From Datura wrightii (taxonomy: Eukaryota; Streptophyta; Magnoliopsida; Solanales; Solanaceae): 64,000 bases of DNA. This document shows, one piece after another, positions 1 through 10,553 of the stretch. The DNA lies in contig JASDFA010000016.1 of assembly GCA_035772735.1 (NCBI GenBank), forward strand, positions 172,241,001-172,305,000. Direction: 5' to 3'. How positions within the stretch are numbered: position 1 is the first letter of the stretch; each line of letters opens with the position of its first letter. A program made the translations under genes and the position numbers. The notes under the pieces were generated by a model, which worked only from the letters and a program-made list of their open reading frames with translations, was not told where the DNA came from and ran no database searches.

Positions 1-1136
1 CCAGCAGCACCAACGGTTCCACGCAACGCCGTCAATACGGAACCCGATGGGTGACAGAGGAAGGGAAGAAATGGTACACAAAGCATAAGGAGAGCAAATA
101 CTTCCTCAATGAGCATATTCCAAGGAAGTCGTTGGCACAGGAGTTCCCTAGAATTGTACACCGGATTGACGCTGCCGGGCTGAACTTCATTTTTGAAGAG
201 CCCAAGGAGTGCAATCTCCACCTGATTCGGGAATTCTACGCCAACTGGAACTCGACACTCCGAAGTCACACTATCAAAATAAGGCGGCAGGTAGTCACTT
301 TTGAGCCCCATCACCTTAATGCTATTTTGGGGGCGCGGGACACAGACGCCCATGTACTCCGACAGCTGAACATCACTCCACCATATGCGGACATCAGACG
401 CACTCTGTGTGGAGCCCGTTCTACAGCACGGTGGAGCAGGCATAAGGAGAGGGGCTACCATCAGACGCTGCCCTATTCTCAAATGAACAGGGAAGCCAGA
501 ATTTGGCTTAAGATCATGTGTTCCTACCTGATCCCGGGGGTGCACATGACAGATGTCACCCGGGATCATGTGTGCTTGGTATACGCCCTGATGAAAGGGC
601 TGGAGATTAATGTAGGGGCGGTGATCATCTCCGCCATGAAGAGAGCCCGTTTGCATCAAGGGCACAGGTACGGGTTTGGTGGCTTGCTGACCACTTTCTT
701 GAGGGGCCTAGATGTTGAGGAAGAGGCCCTTGACTACATCCCGCAGATGGAGAGGCGTACCTTGGACGTCACCAAAACTAAGGCACCCGACACCACTTAT
801 GGGCCAGTTCTCACATTAGCCGAGCGACATGCTCGGGATGATCAGGATATGGCCTGCATGTTCGGGATGCAGATGCTACAGTTGCGCATAGGCGAGAGGC
901 CAGTAACAGAAGATGAACTGTGGCAACTAGAGTTGGACTACCCCTTTGGCGAAAATGCCAGGGCTCTATGCCGAGTGGGGCCAACTTTTGTAGAGCCCGT
1001 TGATGATGATGTCCCCACAGACGAGGAGACACGCCGCAATGACTCAGATGTTGAGTCAGATGAGGATAGCGGGGGTGATTCGAATATGGGGGATGAGGCA
1101 ACTGCACCTGACGAAGAAGTGGAATACTTCAATTGA
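1..1136 (+). CDS. Transposase_32-like ('putative plant transposon') ORF, 5' partial
   Basis: The frame is open to the left edge of the window, so the true start lies outside; the stop is TGA at 1134-1136. About 378 residues are visible. The first two thirds form a mixed helical domain with conserved-looking WYT, NWN, W-LKIMCSYLIPG and YALMKGLEINVG blocks, resembling the plant Transposase_32 family. The tail (about the last 50 residues) is strongly acidic, rich in Asp, Glu and Ser. I see no catalytic triad, zinc finger or retroviral pol motif, so its biochemical role is unknown. The ORF lies 1.8 kb upstream of a polypurine tract and an LTR, so it is probably an additional ORF carried at the 3' end of a Ty3/gypsy element rather than a host gene. 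The frame is unbroken, unlike almost every other retroelement ORF here. The family name comes from recall of sequence style, not from a search. Confidence 0.6.
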   Translation, partial: SSTNGSTQRRQYGTRWVTEEGKKWYTKHKESKYFLNEHIPRKSLAQEFPRIVHRIDAAGLNFIFEEPKECNLHLIREFYANWNSTLRSHTIKIRRQVVTFEPHHLNAILGARDTDAHVLRQLNITPPYADIRRTLCGARSTARWSRHKERGYHQTLPYSQMNREARIWLKIMCSYLIPGVHMTDVTRDHVCLVYALMKGLEINVGAVIISAMKRARLHQGHRYGFGGLLTTFLRGLDVEEEALDYIPQMERRTLDVTKTKAPDTTYGPVLTLAERHARDDQDMACMFGMQMLQLRIGERPVTEDELWQLELDYPFGENARALCRVGPTFVEPVDDDVPTDEETRRNDSDVESDEDSGGDSNMGDEATAPDEEVEYFN

Positions 1137-2935
1137 TCAGGGAGTTTCACCACCTACTCTTGTGCTATGCTGAATTTTGTGAACACTGGGGACAGTGTTC
1201 GATTTAAGTGTGGGGTGGGAGTAGTTAGGTGCTGGTTGTTTTGTTGTTGTTTATGTTTCTGTTTTGTTGTTGTGCCTGTGAAAAATTGTGACCCTGTGAT
1301 TTTGATGTTTATGTTTTGTATTGTAATTTGGTATTGTAATTAATGTGAAGCTGTTGTGTGCTGTATGGAATTGTTGTTAGCTGGTTGTGTAAATATTTTT
1401 GTTTTATCGAAATTATCGATATTTTTAAAATTTTTCGTGAAATCTTTTTTTTGATTGGGTTTCTCGGTGTTTGTTTTCAGTGCTTTTACCGAGAATAGTC
1501 CCATTGAACCTAAGTCGTAAATAGTGACTATTCCCTATGATGGATGGATGACGATCGTCTTAAGGGAAATGTAGTCGATAGGAGTAGCTATCTTTTGTTC
1601 TTTTTAATTTTTCCTTTGTTTGTTTGTATCCCAAACGTGTCGTTACTTTATGGTTCAGAATTCAGGTTGCGTGTTGTACATGATATTTAGAATGCAAAGG
1701 TGATTCGTATGAAAGCATGCAACTTTGTGAACATGTTGAGATACCTAGATCGTAGAGTTCGATTCGGTGTGATTGAGGCTTAATGTTTGAATTCTTGTAA
1801 TTAGCTGATTGAAGAGTCTGTAAATATGTCTTGAGTTGAGCATGTGCAATGAGAGTGTGGTGAGGTTTCGATTCTTCCATGCTATTGTGAAGTGTCTGGA
1901 ACTTGCCTGGTGTATGTACGAAACGAAATGAAGGATGTGTATGGTAGGAAAGGATGTAGGCATTTCTTTGATTTAATCGAAAGTTTTTTTCATTATCGTA
2001 CCTACCTTGAATGTACATCCTAGTTAGCCCATTGGGCCTTTAGCCTATTTTTTTTCTTTTGTCAAAAAAGGTACAAACCGAGCTTAACCCCTTCTTTTCA
2101 TTATCCGTGAATTTGATCCAAAACTCTTAAGCGCTCAAGAAAAGAAATTTTCGCACAGTGTCAAGGAGTGGTAATTGGGAAAAGAAAGGAAAAGTGGAAG
2201 CGGTGAAAGTAAAGAAAAGGTCAAAGGTGCACTTGCCGAATTTAATAAAATAAAGATGTATAATTAATATTTTTTATTAAGTCGAGTGTGCTTAAAGAAA
2301 TGGGAACAAAAATAAAGAAAGGCTTCAAGAAAGGGGAGGATGAAGGAAGAAACTATGCCCATAATGTGGTGGGATGTATGGAAAAGCGCTTAAGGGTGCT
2401 AGTTGCTATTATTGGTTAGCCCAGTATGTACTAGTTCCTTAGCTTACATTACAACCCGTTAAGTCCTACGTGATCTTACATCACTCGTCCTTATATTAGT
2501 GGAGCTATACACTAGAGGCAAGCTTATGGGTCATGACATGATGCATGTGAATTCTTTGGGAGAGAGAGCGAAATTGCGTTCATATGCCCCTGCATATAAT
2601 GTTTTTGAGATCATATGATTGTAAAGGGGGAAATTCTCTTGTGTTGTGAGGGCACATGCTTGACGAGAGATTTAATTTCGTGTCGGATGTCTTGATCAGC
2701 TGATTTGCATGAGTTTGCCGAGATCGAGAGTCGACTCGTGAGTCTAGGAGGTCTTAATGTGTTGAATGTCATTGTATTGATGAGACTATGCATGTTTTCT
2801 TGATGATTTGCTATGTAAATAATCGGTATAACCGTAGCTTGAATTGTCGAGCCAAAGTAGCTATGATTGGGTATCAATTGCATGAGATGTGAGATTATTG
2901 TTCGAGGACGAATAAAGTTTTAAGTGCGGGGTAAG
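1137..2935 (+). other. Non-coding 3' internal region of the left-edge LTR element, with polypurine tract
   Basis: No credible coding sequence. The stretch opens with T/G-rich low-complexity DNA (about 1210-1440) and continues AT-rich. It ends with a segment about 2900-2935 reading TTCGAGGACGAATAAAG and then AAGTGCGGGGTAAG, which has the look of the sequence just before the 3' LTR in Solanaceae gypsy elements. The purine-rich GCGGGGTAAG is the likely plus-strand primer site. A long non-coding gap between the last ORF and the 3' LTR is usual for Athila/Tat-type gypsy elements, which is my tentative placement. Confidence 0.5.
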
Positions 2936-3179
2936 TGATCTTTGGCAGAATTATATGCCCAAGTGATACTCAAATGCTTCATTTCATCTTGTTTATCCAT
3001 TGATAGTTGTACATTCTCATGTGATTTGTAGTTAAAATGTGAATTTATACTAACCAACATGATTAGTGTTGTTTTGCAGGAAAAATGTAATTTAGGAAGC
3101 CAAGATGCATGTTGGGAGAAATCGGGAATAGACTCGGAAGCAAGCAGTGGAAAAGGCCAAGGTTATGCAGCAAATTAAG

Positions 3180-3415
3180 AGGCTCCGCGATGGAGCCGTG
3201 TCACGCTTCCATCGCGGATGCGTTCTGCCCCGGATCATAAAAATAGGCCAAGTTCTAGTGAAGGTCCGCGTCGGGGCCGTGGCACGTTGGCCAAGCCCCG
3301 CGTTGCATGCCGTGGCACATTGGGCATAATTACCTGGAGGACCGGATTCTAGTGAGGGTCCGCGTTTGTGGCGTGTCACGGAGGCAGTGCTCCGCGATGC
3401 ACTCCGTGACACGTT
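3180..3415 (+). repeat. Degenerate GC-rich motif repeated five times in the LTR U3
   Basis: A pattern of (C/G)TCCGCG or CCCGCG, then 5-9 variable bases, then CGTG(T/G/A)CACG or a close variant, recurs at about 3182, 3265, 3295, 3358 and 3390. Each copy pairs a CGCG core with a near-palindromic CGTGNCACG core. It lies 30-260 bp upstream of the TATA box, in a GC-rich island within an otherwise AT-rich LTR, and so is placed like an enhancer array. Confidence 0.6.
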
Positions 3416-3445
3416 GCTTGTTATTCCGGAAAAAATTTCCACTAG

Positions 3446-3453
3446 TATAAATA
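3446..3453 (+). promoter_or_regulatory. TATA box of the left-edge LTR promoter
   Basis: TATAAATA at the 3' border of the GC-rich U3, followed by AGCACAC. Position and context fit an LTR promoter. The transcription start itself cannot be read from the sequence. Confidence 0.5.
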
Positions 3454-4379
3454 GCACACTTAGGTTTATTTTTAATCATTCTGACTTGGTTGAGCAAGAA
3501 CGTGGGTTACAGCAGTTGAGGGGACGAAATTCTTAGGGTTTTCCTCTATCTCTTCTTCCTTATTTCAATTATTTGTATGATTTACACTCATTAACGATGT
3601 TTAATCCACAAATGAGTGACTAAATTCACTTCTTGCTGAGGTTAAGAATATTTGTAGTGGAATGTGATTATTGATCATCTTGATTTTTCATCTTTTCTTC
3701 CATGGTTGTTCTATTAATTCTTGTTCTTGTTGCATTAATGTGTGGCCAATATTAATGATATCTAAAAAATCCGGTTTGCGCTCGAAAGAGAAAGAAATTG
3801 GAAAGTTGTGAATTAATAGGATATGATCTCTTCTTGGTTTGGAAAAATTGAGAATTGATTTACCTTCAGATAGAAATATATCTGAAAGTCGTATTAGTCA
3901 ATTAAGGAATCGGTTTTGTATGGCTAGAACATGAATTTCTTCTTATCACAGAAATGTAGGTGGAAGATTCATGATTCTTAAGTTGGGTTAAATATGAGAG
4001 TTTTAATCCATAGGTAATAATTCTTGACTAGCAACCAAAGGAAAGATTAACCAATTTGTATTAATAAATTACTTCCCTGCATGTTTGTTTTAGCCTTAGC
4101 ATGCTCATTACTATAGTTCAGACTCAAATTGTACATTTGTTTTAGATTAGTATAAATTAGGAAACAAACTACCAAAAAAATCTTTTTGAAACTGTTGTCT
4201 GCATTATTAGAGTTAGAGTTTATTAACACTTAATTAAATTATTACCTTGGTCTAGTCCCTGTGGGATCGATACTTGGCTACTCTATCCATTTTACTACTT
4301 GTTCAACCACGTGCACTTGCGTGTAGGTATTCCAAACCACCAAACAATTACCGTCGAGGCATAAAGTGATAGAACCACT

Positions 4380-5003
4380 AGACCTTTTAAGTTCCTGAAT
4401 CACTTAGCTGAGCATCAAGATTTTTCCACCACTGTTGCTCAAGTTTGGGACGTATCTGTGGAGATTGCCTGTGGAGAGGGTCTCAAAGAAATTGAAATTG
4501 ATGAGAGATGTATGGAGAAGCTACATAGGAGGGAATTCCCAAAAGTTGACACGAAATTACAAGATATTAGGCATAAGTTGGCACGGCTGCAAACCCAATT
4601 ACGGGACACCTACGACAACCAAGAGCTATATGAAAGTGAGAAGGCACTTAAGCTTAATCTAGAAAAATGGAGCACGGTGGAGGAGAGTATTCTTCGACAG
4701 AAATCTAGAGTACAATGGTTGGGCTTAGGGAATGCAAATTCTGCTTACTTTCATGCTAGTATTAAGAGCAGAATAAGTACCAATCACATTAATAGGCTAA
4801 CTTCAGATGTTGGTTACATTTTGCAAAATAGGAATGATATAGAGGAGGAAGTACTTAAGTTCTACAAGGCCTTACTGGGTACTAATGTCAGTCAACTGCC
4901 CTGTATCGATCCCAGTATCATCCCCACTGGGCCTACTCTGACTAGGGTCAACAAGTACAGTTGGTCAGACCTGTCACTAAGAAAGAAATTGAGGATGCGC
5001 TGA
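4380..5003 (+). pseudogene. LINE-A endonuclease-end and linker segment
   Basis: Reading runs from PFKFLNHLAEHQDF (the usual PFRF...HPDF region at the end of the L1 endonuclease) into a charged, helical linker and then QKSRVQWLGLGNANSAYFHA. That last block is the conserved 'W...GD.NT.FFH' segment ahead of the reverse transcriptase in plant L1 elements. The frame is open from about 4374 to 5003 without an ATG start, which fits an internal piece of ORF2 rather than a separate gene. A frameshift near 4980-5010 separates it from the RT. Confidence 0.8.
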
Positions 5004-5763
5004 ACAACATTGCTGATCTTAAAGCTCCTGGATGTGATGGTTTTAACGCTTGCTTCTTCAAGAAAGCCTAGACCATAATAGGAGATAAGGTAGTTGCTGT
5101 TGTAATGAGGTACTTCACACTAAGAAGATGTATAAGGCGATTAATATCACATTTGTCACTCTCATCCCAAAGGTTCAACACCCTTCCAGTATTGGAGATT
5201 TCAGACCTATTTCTTGCTGCTCTATTTTGTATAAGTTGATCTCTAAAGTGCTTACTAAGAGATTCCAAGGCGTGATTGAGAGCATCATTAATGTTAGCCA
5301 AGCTGCTTTTTTCCAGGGCAGAGTAATAACAGATAATATTCTTTTGAGCCACGAACTTATTAAGACATATAGTAGGAAGGAAATCTCTCCAATGTGTATA
5401 CTAAAAATTGATATGCAAAAAGCATATGAACTTGTCGAATGACATTTCCTACAGCAGGTACTCATTGCACTAAATGTTTCACTAGTCTTCATTGATTGGA
5501 TTATGATGTGCATACAGACGGTGTCCTACTCAATAGTGATAAATGGGCAGCCTATTACAACCTTTGAGGCTAAGAAAGGTCTAAGGCAAGATCAAACCTC
5601 TTTCACCATTCCTGTTTGTGATCGTGATGGAATATCTTAGTAGATATCTAAAGCAACTGGGGCAGAATCTTTCCATTAAATTTCACCCTAAGTGTAGTAA
5701 GCTACAGACCATCCAATTGGGGTTTGCAAATGTTCTTCTCCTATTCTGTAGAGGGGATGTCAC
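5004..5763 (+). pseudogene. LINE-A reverse transcriptase, first part
   Basis: The clearest block (5128-5442) carries ITFVTLIPKV, IGDFRPISCC, YKLISKVLTKR, QAAFFQGRVITDNILLSHEL and LKIDMQKAYE, the successive conserved motifs of an L1 RT palm. After a stop near 5440 the reading resumes in fragments (SIVINGQPITTFEAKKGLRQ). It then reaches FANVLLLFCRGDV just before 5763, where the catalytic FADD has become FANV. Several frame changes are needed to follow it. Confidence 0.85.
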
Positions 5764-5988
5764 TGGACTTTAACCCACTCTAACACTCCCCTTCACACCC
5801 AGGCCCGACTGGAGTGTGGACTGGGAGCCCAAACGGGAATGGACCTGGCTCTAATACCATGTAAAGATATGACATTGGGCCTAACTCAACCTCAAAAGCT
5901 AGCTCATGAGGGGAGGATTGCTCAAGTCCATATAAACAAACTACCAGTCCATTCCCCAACAAATGTGGGACTTTAACCCACTCTAACA
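5764..5988. mobile_element. Small TG...CA element (TRIM-like or solo LTR), 225 bp
   Basis: The insert begins TGGACTTTAACCC, ends CACTCTAACA, and is flanked by GTCAC at 5759-5763 and 5989-5993. Removing it with one GTCAC rejoins the LINE-A RT reading (CRGDVTSIKLLYERF), which proves the ends. The first and last 20 or so bases share GGACTTTAACCCACTCTAAC as a direct repeat. It has no coding capacity. The TG/CA ends and 5 bp duplication indicate an LTR-retrotransposon integrase product. Family unknown to me; the inner text (CTCTAATACCATGTAAAGA, CTAGCTCATGAGGGGAGG) resembles a short repeat found in many plants. Confidence 0.8.
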
Positions 5989-5993
5989 GTCAC

Positions 5994-6544
5994 CTCTATT
6001 AAGCTATTATACGAGAGATTCAAACAGTTCTCTAAAGCTTCAGGTCTTATTAAAAATCCTAATAAGAGCTCTGTTTATTATTGTGGGGTGTCTTGTGCTA
6101 TACAACAGGATATACTGTCAGTACTTGGATTCTCCCAAGATACCTTGCCCTTTAGGTATTTGGGAGTGCCTTTGAGCACTAAGCGAATTTCCATTATGCA
6201 GTGCCAACCCTTACTAGAGAGAATACTCAGTAGAATTAATTCATGGACCAATAGATATCTATAAAGTCTTTCTTCTTCCCTATTCAAGTGTTTTGGGCAC
6301 AGATTTTTATCCTGCCGAAAAAAGTCTATCAAGATGATTGAAGCTACTTGTAGTTATTTCTTACGGACTAGTGGTAGTGAATGTCGAAGAAGGCTTTAAT
6401 TGCTTGGGAAAAATTTTATTGTCCTAAATCTGCAGGTGCGTTGAATATTCTCGATATTTCCTGGTGGAACAAAGTAGCAATAAGCAAGCTCCTGTAGAAT
6501 ATCTGTCAAAGAAGGTAAGTTGTAGGTGAAGTAAGTTCATTGTT
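5994..6544 (+). pseudogene. LINE-A reverse transcriptase end and thumb/linker
   Basis: Continues from the first RT block after the small element. ASGLIKNPNKSSVYYCGV is the usual 'SGL.IN..KS' block and LPFRYLGVPLSTKRI the 'YLG.PL' block, followed by ILSRINSWT. Past 6262 it degrades: CSYFLRTSG, then WEKFYCPKSAG-like text where the L1 'W...C.PK..GGL' motif is expected. The stretch ends at the copia insertion. Confidence 0.8.
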
Positions 6545-7471
6545 TGATGGAGCATAGACATCAAAGTATTATGTATGTGTTTTGATGATTTGACAAACCT
6601 GACGAGGGACCAGGTTTCTTGGTCTCAAAGTCAACTTCATAGTTGTAAAGCTGCTATCACAACTGTAAAGTTACTGTCACGTCAGCAGAGGCACAACAGT
6701 AGATGAACTACTGGAACCAGATACGAGGGACCTGGTGAGGGACCAGATAGGTTGTTGTTTCTTATTCTCGAAGTCAACATTTACAGCTGTAAAAGCTGTT
6801 TTACAGCTACCACTGCCACTGCAGCAGAGCCACAGTGCAGTAGCAGACTGCTGTTGTCCTTGCTCTTGTCCAATGGTCAAAGACTTCATCTCTCTCTCTC
6901 ATCCTCTCATATACATTGAACAAGACAAAGAGAAAGACTTGAGTTTGGCAAAGCAAAAAAATATTAAGCACCTTTTACATCTACAAAGAAGCCTCTCCAT
7001 CAAAAGACAAAGTGGCAACAACTTGAAGAACTTGTTCCTTATCAAGAGTTATGCCTTATGTTCTAGGTTGTTGAGTCTTTGTCTTTTTTATCTTTACATT
7101 GTAAACCTACTCCTCATTTGAGAAGCTTTTGTAGGTAATTTCTGTTTGTATTTGTACCATTTGTGATAGGCTAGAGTTAGTCTTGGTTGTCTTTGTAGTA
7201 GAGTTATTACAAAGAGGTTGCAATAGAGTTATTGCAAGGGAGGAGGGATTAATAGTTTAATTCCTAGGTTTCCAAGAGTTTGTAAATTTGAATATTGCCC
7301 GGTTGTTAGTGGAGTTTGAAAAATCCTACTAGGGTAGGTCGTGGTTTTACTCTCTTGGGCAAAGAGGTTTCCACGTAAACATCATATGTTCTTTACTTTC
7401 TATTCTTAACTGTCGAACCAGGTGAAGAACATGGTTCTCTATACTATTTAGTGGACTCACGAAAACTAACA
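6545..7471 (+). repeat. 5' LTR of the Sirevirus-like copia element
   Basis: 927 bp, TGATGGAGCATAG to GAAAACTAACA. It is almost identical to 12660-13585. A recurrent GAGGGACC(A/T)GGT-type motif occurs near the start. Open frames of about 128 codons inside both LTRs are by-products and not genes. Confidence 0.95.
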
Positions 7472-7473
7472 AT

Positions 7474-7483
7474 TGGTATCAGA
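7474..7483 (+). other. Primer binding site (initiator tRNA-Met type)
   Basis: TGGTATCAGA begins two bases after the 5' LTR and continues ACGGG. It matches the usual plant copia primer site complementary to the 3' end of initiator tRNA-Met (TGGTATCAGAGC), with A for G at one position. Confidence 0.8.
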
Positions 7484-7527
7484 ACGGGTACTTTCTAAAA
7501 GGTTAACACCTAGAAAGGATCTACTAA

Positions 7528-8880
7528 ATGGCTGCTCCACCAAACTTGGAAGAAGGAGTCTCTACCACTAGACCACCCAGATTCAATGGCAATCTCAAGA
7601 CCTACAAGTTAAAGAAGCAACAAGATCTAGAGATGAAGGAGTTAAAGAAGGAGAAGAGTCTAGTTCTTAAAGCTTCCAAGAATGATTCAAGTGACGACGA
7701 AGCAGACATGACTTATCTCACTCAAAGATTTCAAAAGATGGTGGGTAAAAATGAGATTTTTCTCAAGAAAGGAAATACAAGCAGATATCCAAAAGGGAAT
7801 GACTGTTGTCATAAGTGTGGGAAACCTGGACACTTTATCAAAGAGTGTCCTCTTCACAAACAGGATCATTATCAAAGTAACATTGAGAGGACACCCAAGA
7901 GGAACCAGGTCCCAAAGAAGGTCAAAAGAAGAAATGCAACTGATATGGTCGTGAAGCAAGCTCTAGCTGCTTGGGGAGAATCCTCCAGTGAATCTGAGGA
8001 TGAATACACTCAAGAAGATGCTTCTCTAGTTGCTCAAAATGATGAACCCTCAAACTACAAATCCATATTCGCACTAATGACCAAATCAGATGATGAAGAG
8101 GAGGAGAAGGAGGTAAACTTTCTTGGCATTCAAAAGAATCTCAAATTTTATTCTCAGAAGGAGCTGAGAGCTCTGGCTAATGTGTTAATAGATGCATATC
8201 ATGAATTGATTAAAGATAAGAAAACATTAGCTGTTGAATTGGAGGAATTTGAGGTAGAAAAGAATTCTTTGGGAGATAAACTTGCTAAACTAAATGAAGA
8301 AGTCAAGGAAGCATCAAAAGAAAACACTCTTCTAAATGATAAGCTTAAGAAGTGCTCTGAAAGTGAATCTAGAGGAAATAAGGCATGTCGTGAAATCCAG
8401 CTCCAATTAGAAAATAAACTTGAGAAAGTCAAGCTGAATCTCACTGCTCAGCTTGAGAAAAATAGGGAACTCGAGAGGGACCTGATCAAAGTCAAGGCTG
8501 ATCTTGATAAATCACTCCAGTGGACCCAGTCCTCTCAAGTGTTGGTCTTTGTGAATAAGAAAAATGTTAGCTCCAGAGAAGGCCTTGGTTTTCAAAGAAC
8601 CAAGGATCCCTATAATCCTCATAGCAGATATGTGACAAATTCTGATAATTGGTTGTGTTCTCATTTTGGTCAAAATGGCCACTATAAGGATGCTTGCCAA
8701 GCTAGAATCCATGTTATCAAAAAGAACTTGAAGTTTGTTGAAGTGAGCTTAGCAGTAAAGGGACCTGATCCCCAAGGAAGAAAGCCTGGTCTACCAGCAT
8801 GGACTAGAAGAAGTCTTATTCACCCTTTTTATCGTTTGAAGGGACCCAAGCTGATTTGGGTTCCTAAAGCTAGTCAATGA
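7528..8880 (+). pseudogene. Copia Gag-like protein with central deletion
   Basis: An open frame of 450 codons starts 57 bp after the 5' LTR. Residues 1-21 look like the usual N-terminus (RPPRFNGN), then the reading jumps to LKTYKLKKQQDLEMKE. The capsid-like UBN2/DUF4219 region expected between them is missing, which suggests an in-frame deletion. A CCHC zinc knuckle, CHKCGKPGHFIKEC, is at about 94-107. Acidic Ser/Asp/Glu patches lie at 151-196 and a long coiled coil at about 225-335. A second knuckle at 377-390 (CSHFGQNGHYKDAC) has lost its second cysteine. The last 50 residues run into pol and stop. A long Gag with coiled coil and two knuckles is typical of Sirevirus relatives. It could still make a protein, but not a normal capsid. 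Confidence 0.8.
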
Positions 8881-10553
8881 GTCTACTTTCAGGGTAAGGT
8901 GAGAGGAAGCAGTCAAAAATGGTATATGAATAGTGGCTGCTTAAAACATATGGCCGGTAGAATGGAAGATTTCCTCTCACTCAGTGCCCTTCAAGAAGGA
9001 GTGTGTCCTTTAGGAATGAAAAGAAGGGACACATTCTCGAGTGAAAAAAAAAAGAAAGGAAGCTGTTAGTTCTCTCCCTAAGAAGAAAGGAAAGAATGTT
9101 ACCAAAGAGGGACCTGGTACCACATTGTGATGTCCTCCACTGCACGAACATTTTGAACAAAAAAAAAAGGGGAAATTTTCGCAAGCAGAAGGTCTTGGTG
9201 TCGTGTGCTCGATCCTAATATCGTTGGTCAGCAGGGAATGCAGGAGCTAGTAGAAATGCTGAGGTTTTAAGGCTGGGAATACATGTTAAACTTCCCATGC
9301 CTTCCATGATGAAGCTGAGTTTGGGGAGTTCATGCGGGTTCAAGGCGAAATAGGTGATGCTTCAGAAGGGAAAATGAATTCAACAAGTCAAATAACAACA
9401 AGATGATGATGTTGAATGTCATGTGAACGGTCCTGAACCTGGTATCACTTCAGTTCCTCCAAACATTGAACATCAGGTGGGTGCTTTAATCGAAGGAACA
9501 ACAGAGGAACCTGACACGATCAACCAACAGAGCCAGGACCCATCAACAATACAGGTCTCAAATTGGAAACACAAGGGGTCTTATCCATTAAGTAATACGC
9601 TTACTCCCTTGGACTCAGGAATTTAAATCAGATCCATACAGGTCCATCGTAGGGACCAGGTGGGTGTTGAAAAATAAGTTGGATGAAAAGAAAAACATCA
9701 CAAGAACAAAGTGAGGTTGGTTGTTCAAGAGTATAATCAAGAAGAAGAAATAGATTTTGATGAGACTTTTTCCCCAATTGTCAGAATGGAAGCCATTAGA
9801 TTTCTCATTGCTTTTGCTTCATACATGGAGTTGAAGTTGTTTCAAATGGATGTGAAGAGTGCATTTTTGAATTGCTAATTAAAGGAAGAAGTTTTGAAGA
9901 TCATGAGCATCCTACACGTGTGTTCAAGTTTGATAAGGCGTATGATTGAAACAGGCTCCAAAAGCATGGTATAAGAGATTATCAAAATTTCTCCTTGGCA
10001 TTGGCTTCAAAAGGGGGAAGATTGATAATACTCTACTCTTGAAGATAAGGGGGAGAAACCTGTTAATTTTTCAGGTCTCTATGTGAAGAATTTGCAAAGC
10101 TCATGGGAAACAAGTTTGAAATGAGCATGATGGGTGAGTTGGGCTTTTACTTTAGGCTGGAGCTACTAAAGAGGTCCAACATGGAAAATACTAAGACCTT
10201 TGATCCACCCATAACAACCGCTATTCGTCTGGATGCTGAGGAACCTGGTCACTCTGTCAATAAAACTGTGTATTGAGATTTCAGTTCTTCCAAAGGAATC
10301 TCACTTGAAGACTGCCAAGAGGATTCTCCAATATCTCAAGAGAACTCCTGATTTGGTTCTATTCTACCCATTTAGAGATAATGTTAATCTGGCTAGTAAT
10401 AAAATTCAGTTGCTCTCTCTACTGGAGAAACTGATGCATTATATGACAAAGAATTCAAACAGAGAACCAGGTAGCAGACATTTTCAAAAGGCATTGAGCA
10501 GGGAACACTTTGAACAAAATCGGTTGAAGTTAGGATTGATTAGAATGCTCTAA
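8881..10553 (+). pseudogene. Copia pol remnants (protease, RT, RNase H)
   Basis: Around 8920 the reading WYMNSGCLKHMAG is the protease active site, with Asn in place of the catalytic Asp. From about 9640 to 9880, VGTRWVLKNKLDE, RLVVQEYNQEEEIDFDETFSPIVRMEAIR and LFQMDVKSAFLNC are the start of RVT_2. Text at 10085-10260 (FEMSMMGELGFYFRLELL, DAEEPGHSVN) is later RT. RNase H fragments follow at 10275-10380 (LKTAKRILQYLKRTPDLVLFYP), and 10450-10540 reads NQVAD then a short break and KALSREHFEQNRLKLGL. Between them are stops, frameshifts and large gaps; no HHCC or DDE integrase is seen between 9050 and 9640. Confidence 0.8.

Larger units (their letters stand above)
2936..4343 (+). repeat. 3' LTR of the left-edge gypsy-type element
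   Basis: The LTR begins TGATCTTTGGC directly after the purine tract and ends near 4335-4343, in the AACCACCAAACA segment that runs into LINE coding sequence. It contains a GC-rich U3 with repeated motifs (3180-3415), a TATA box at 3446-3453 and a long AT-rich R/U5. The last 100 bases (GGGATCGATACTTGGCTACT, then GTGCACTTGCGTGTAGG) look like the U5 end of Solanaceae LTR families. The 5' partner lies outside the window, so no LTR comparison or target duplication can be checked. The exact right end is uncertain by about 10 bases. Confidence 0.6.

Noticed and set aside
6735..7121. 128-codon ORF repeated at 12850-13236
   Set aside because: Both lie wholly inside the copia LTRs. They are two copies of one non-coding terminal repeat, not a gene pair.
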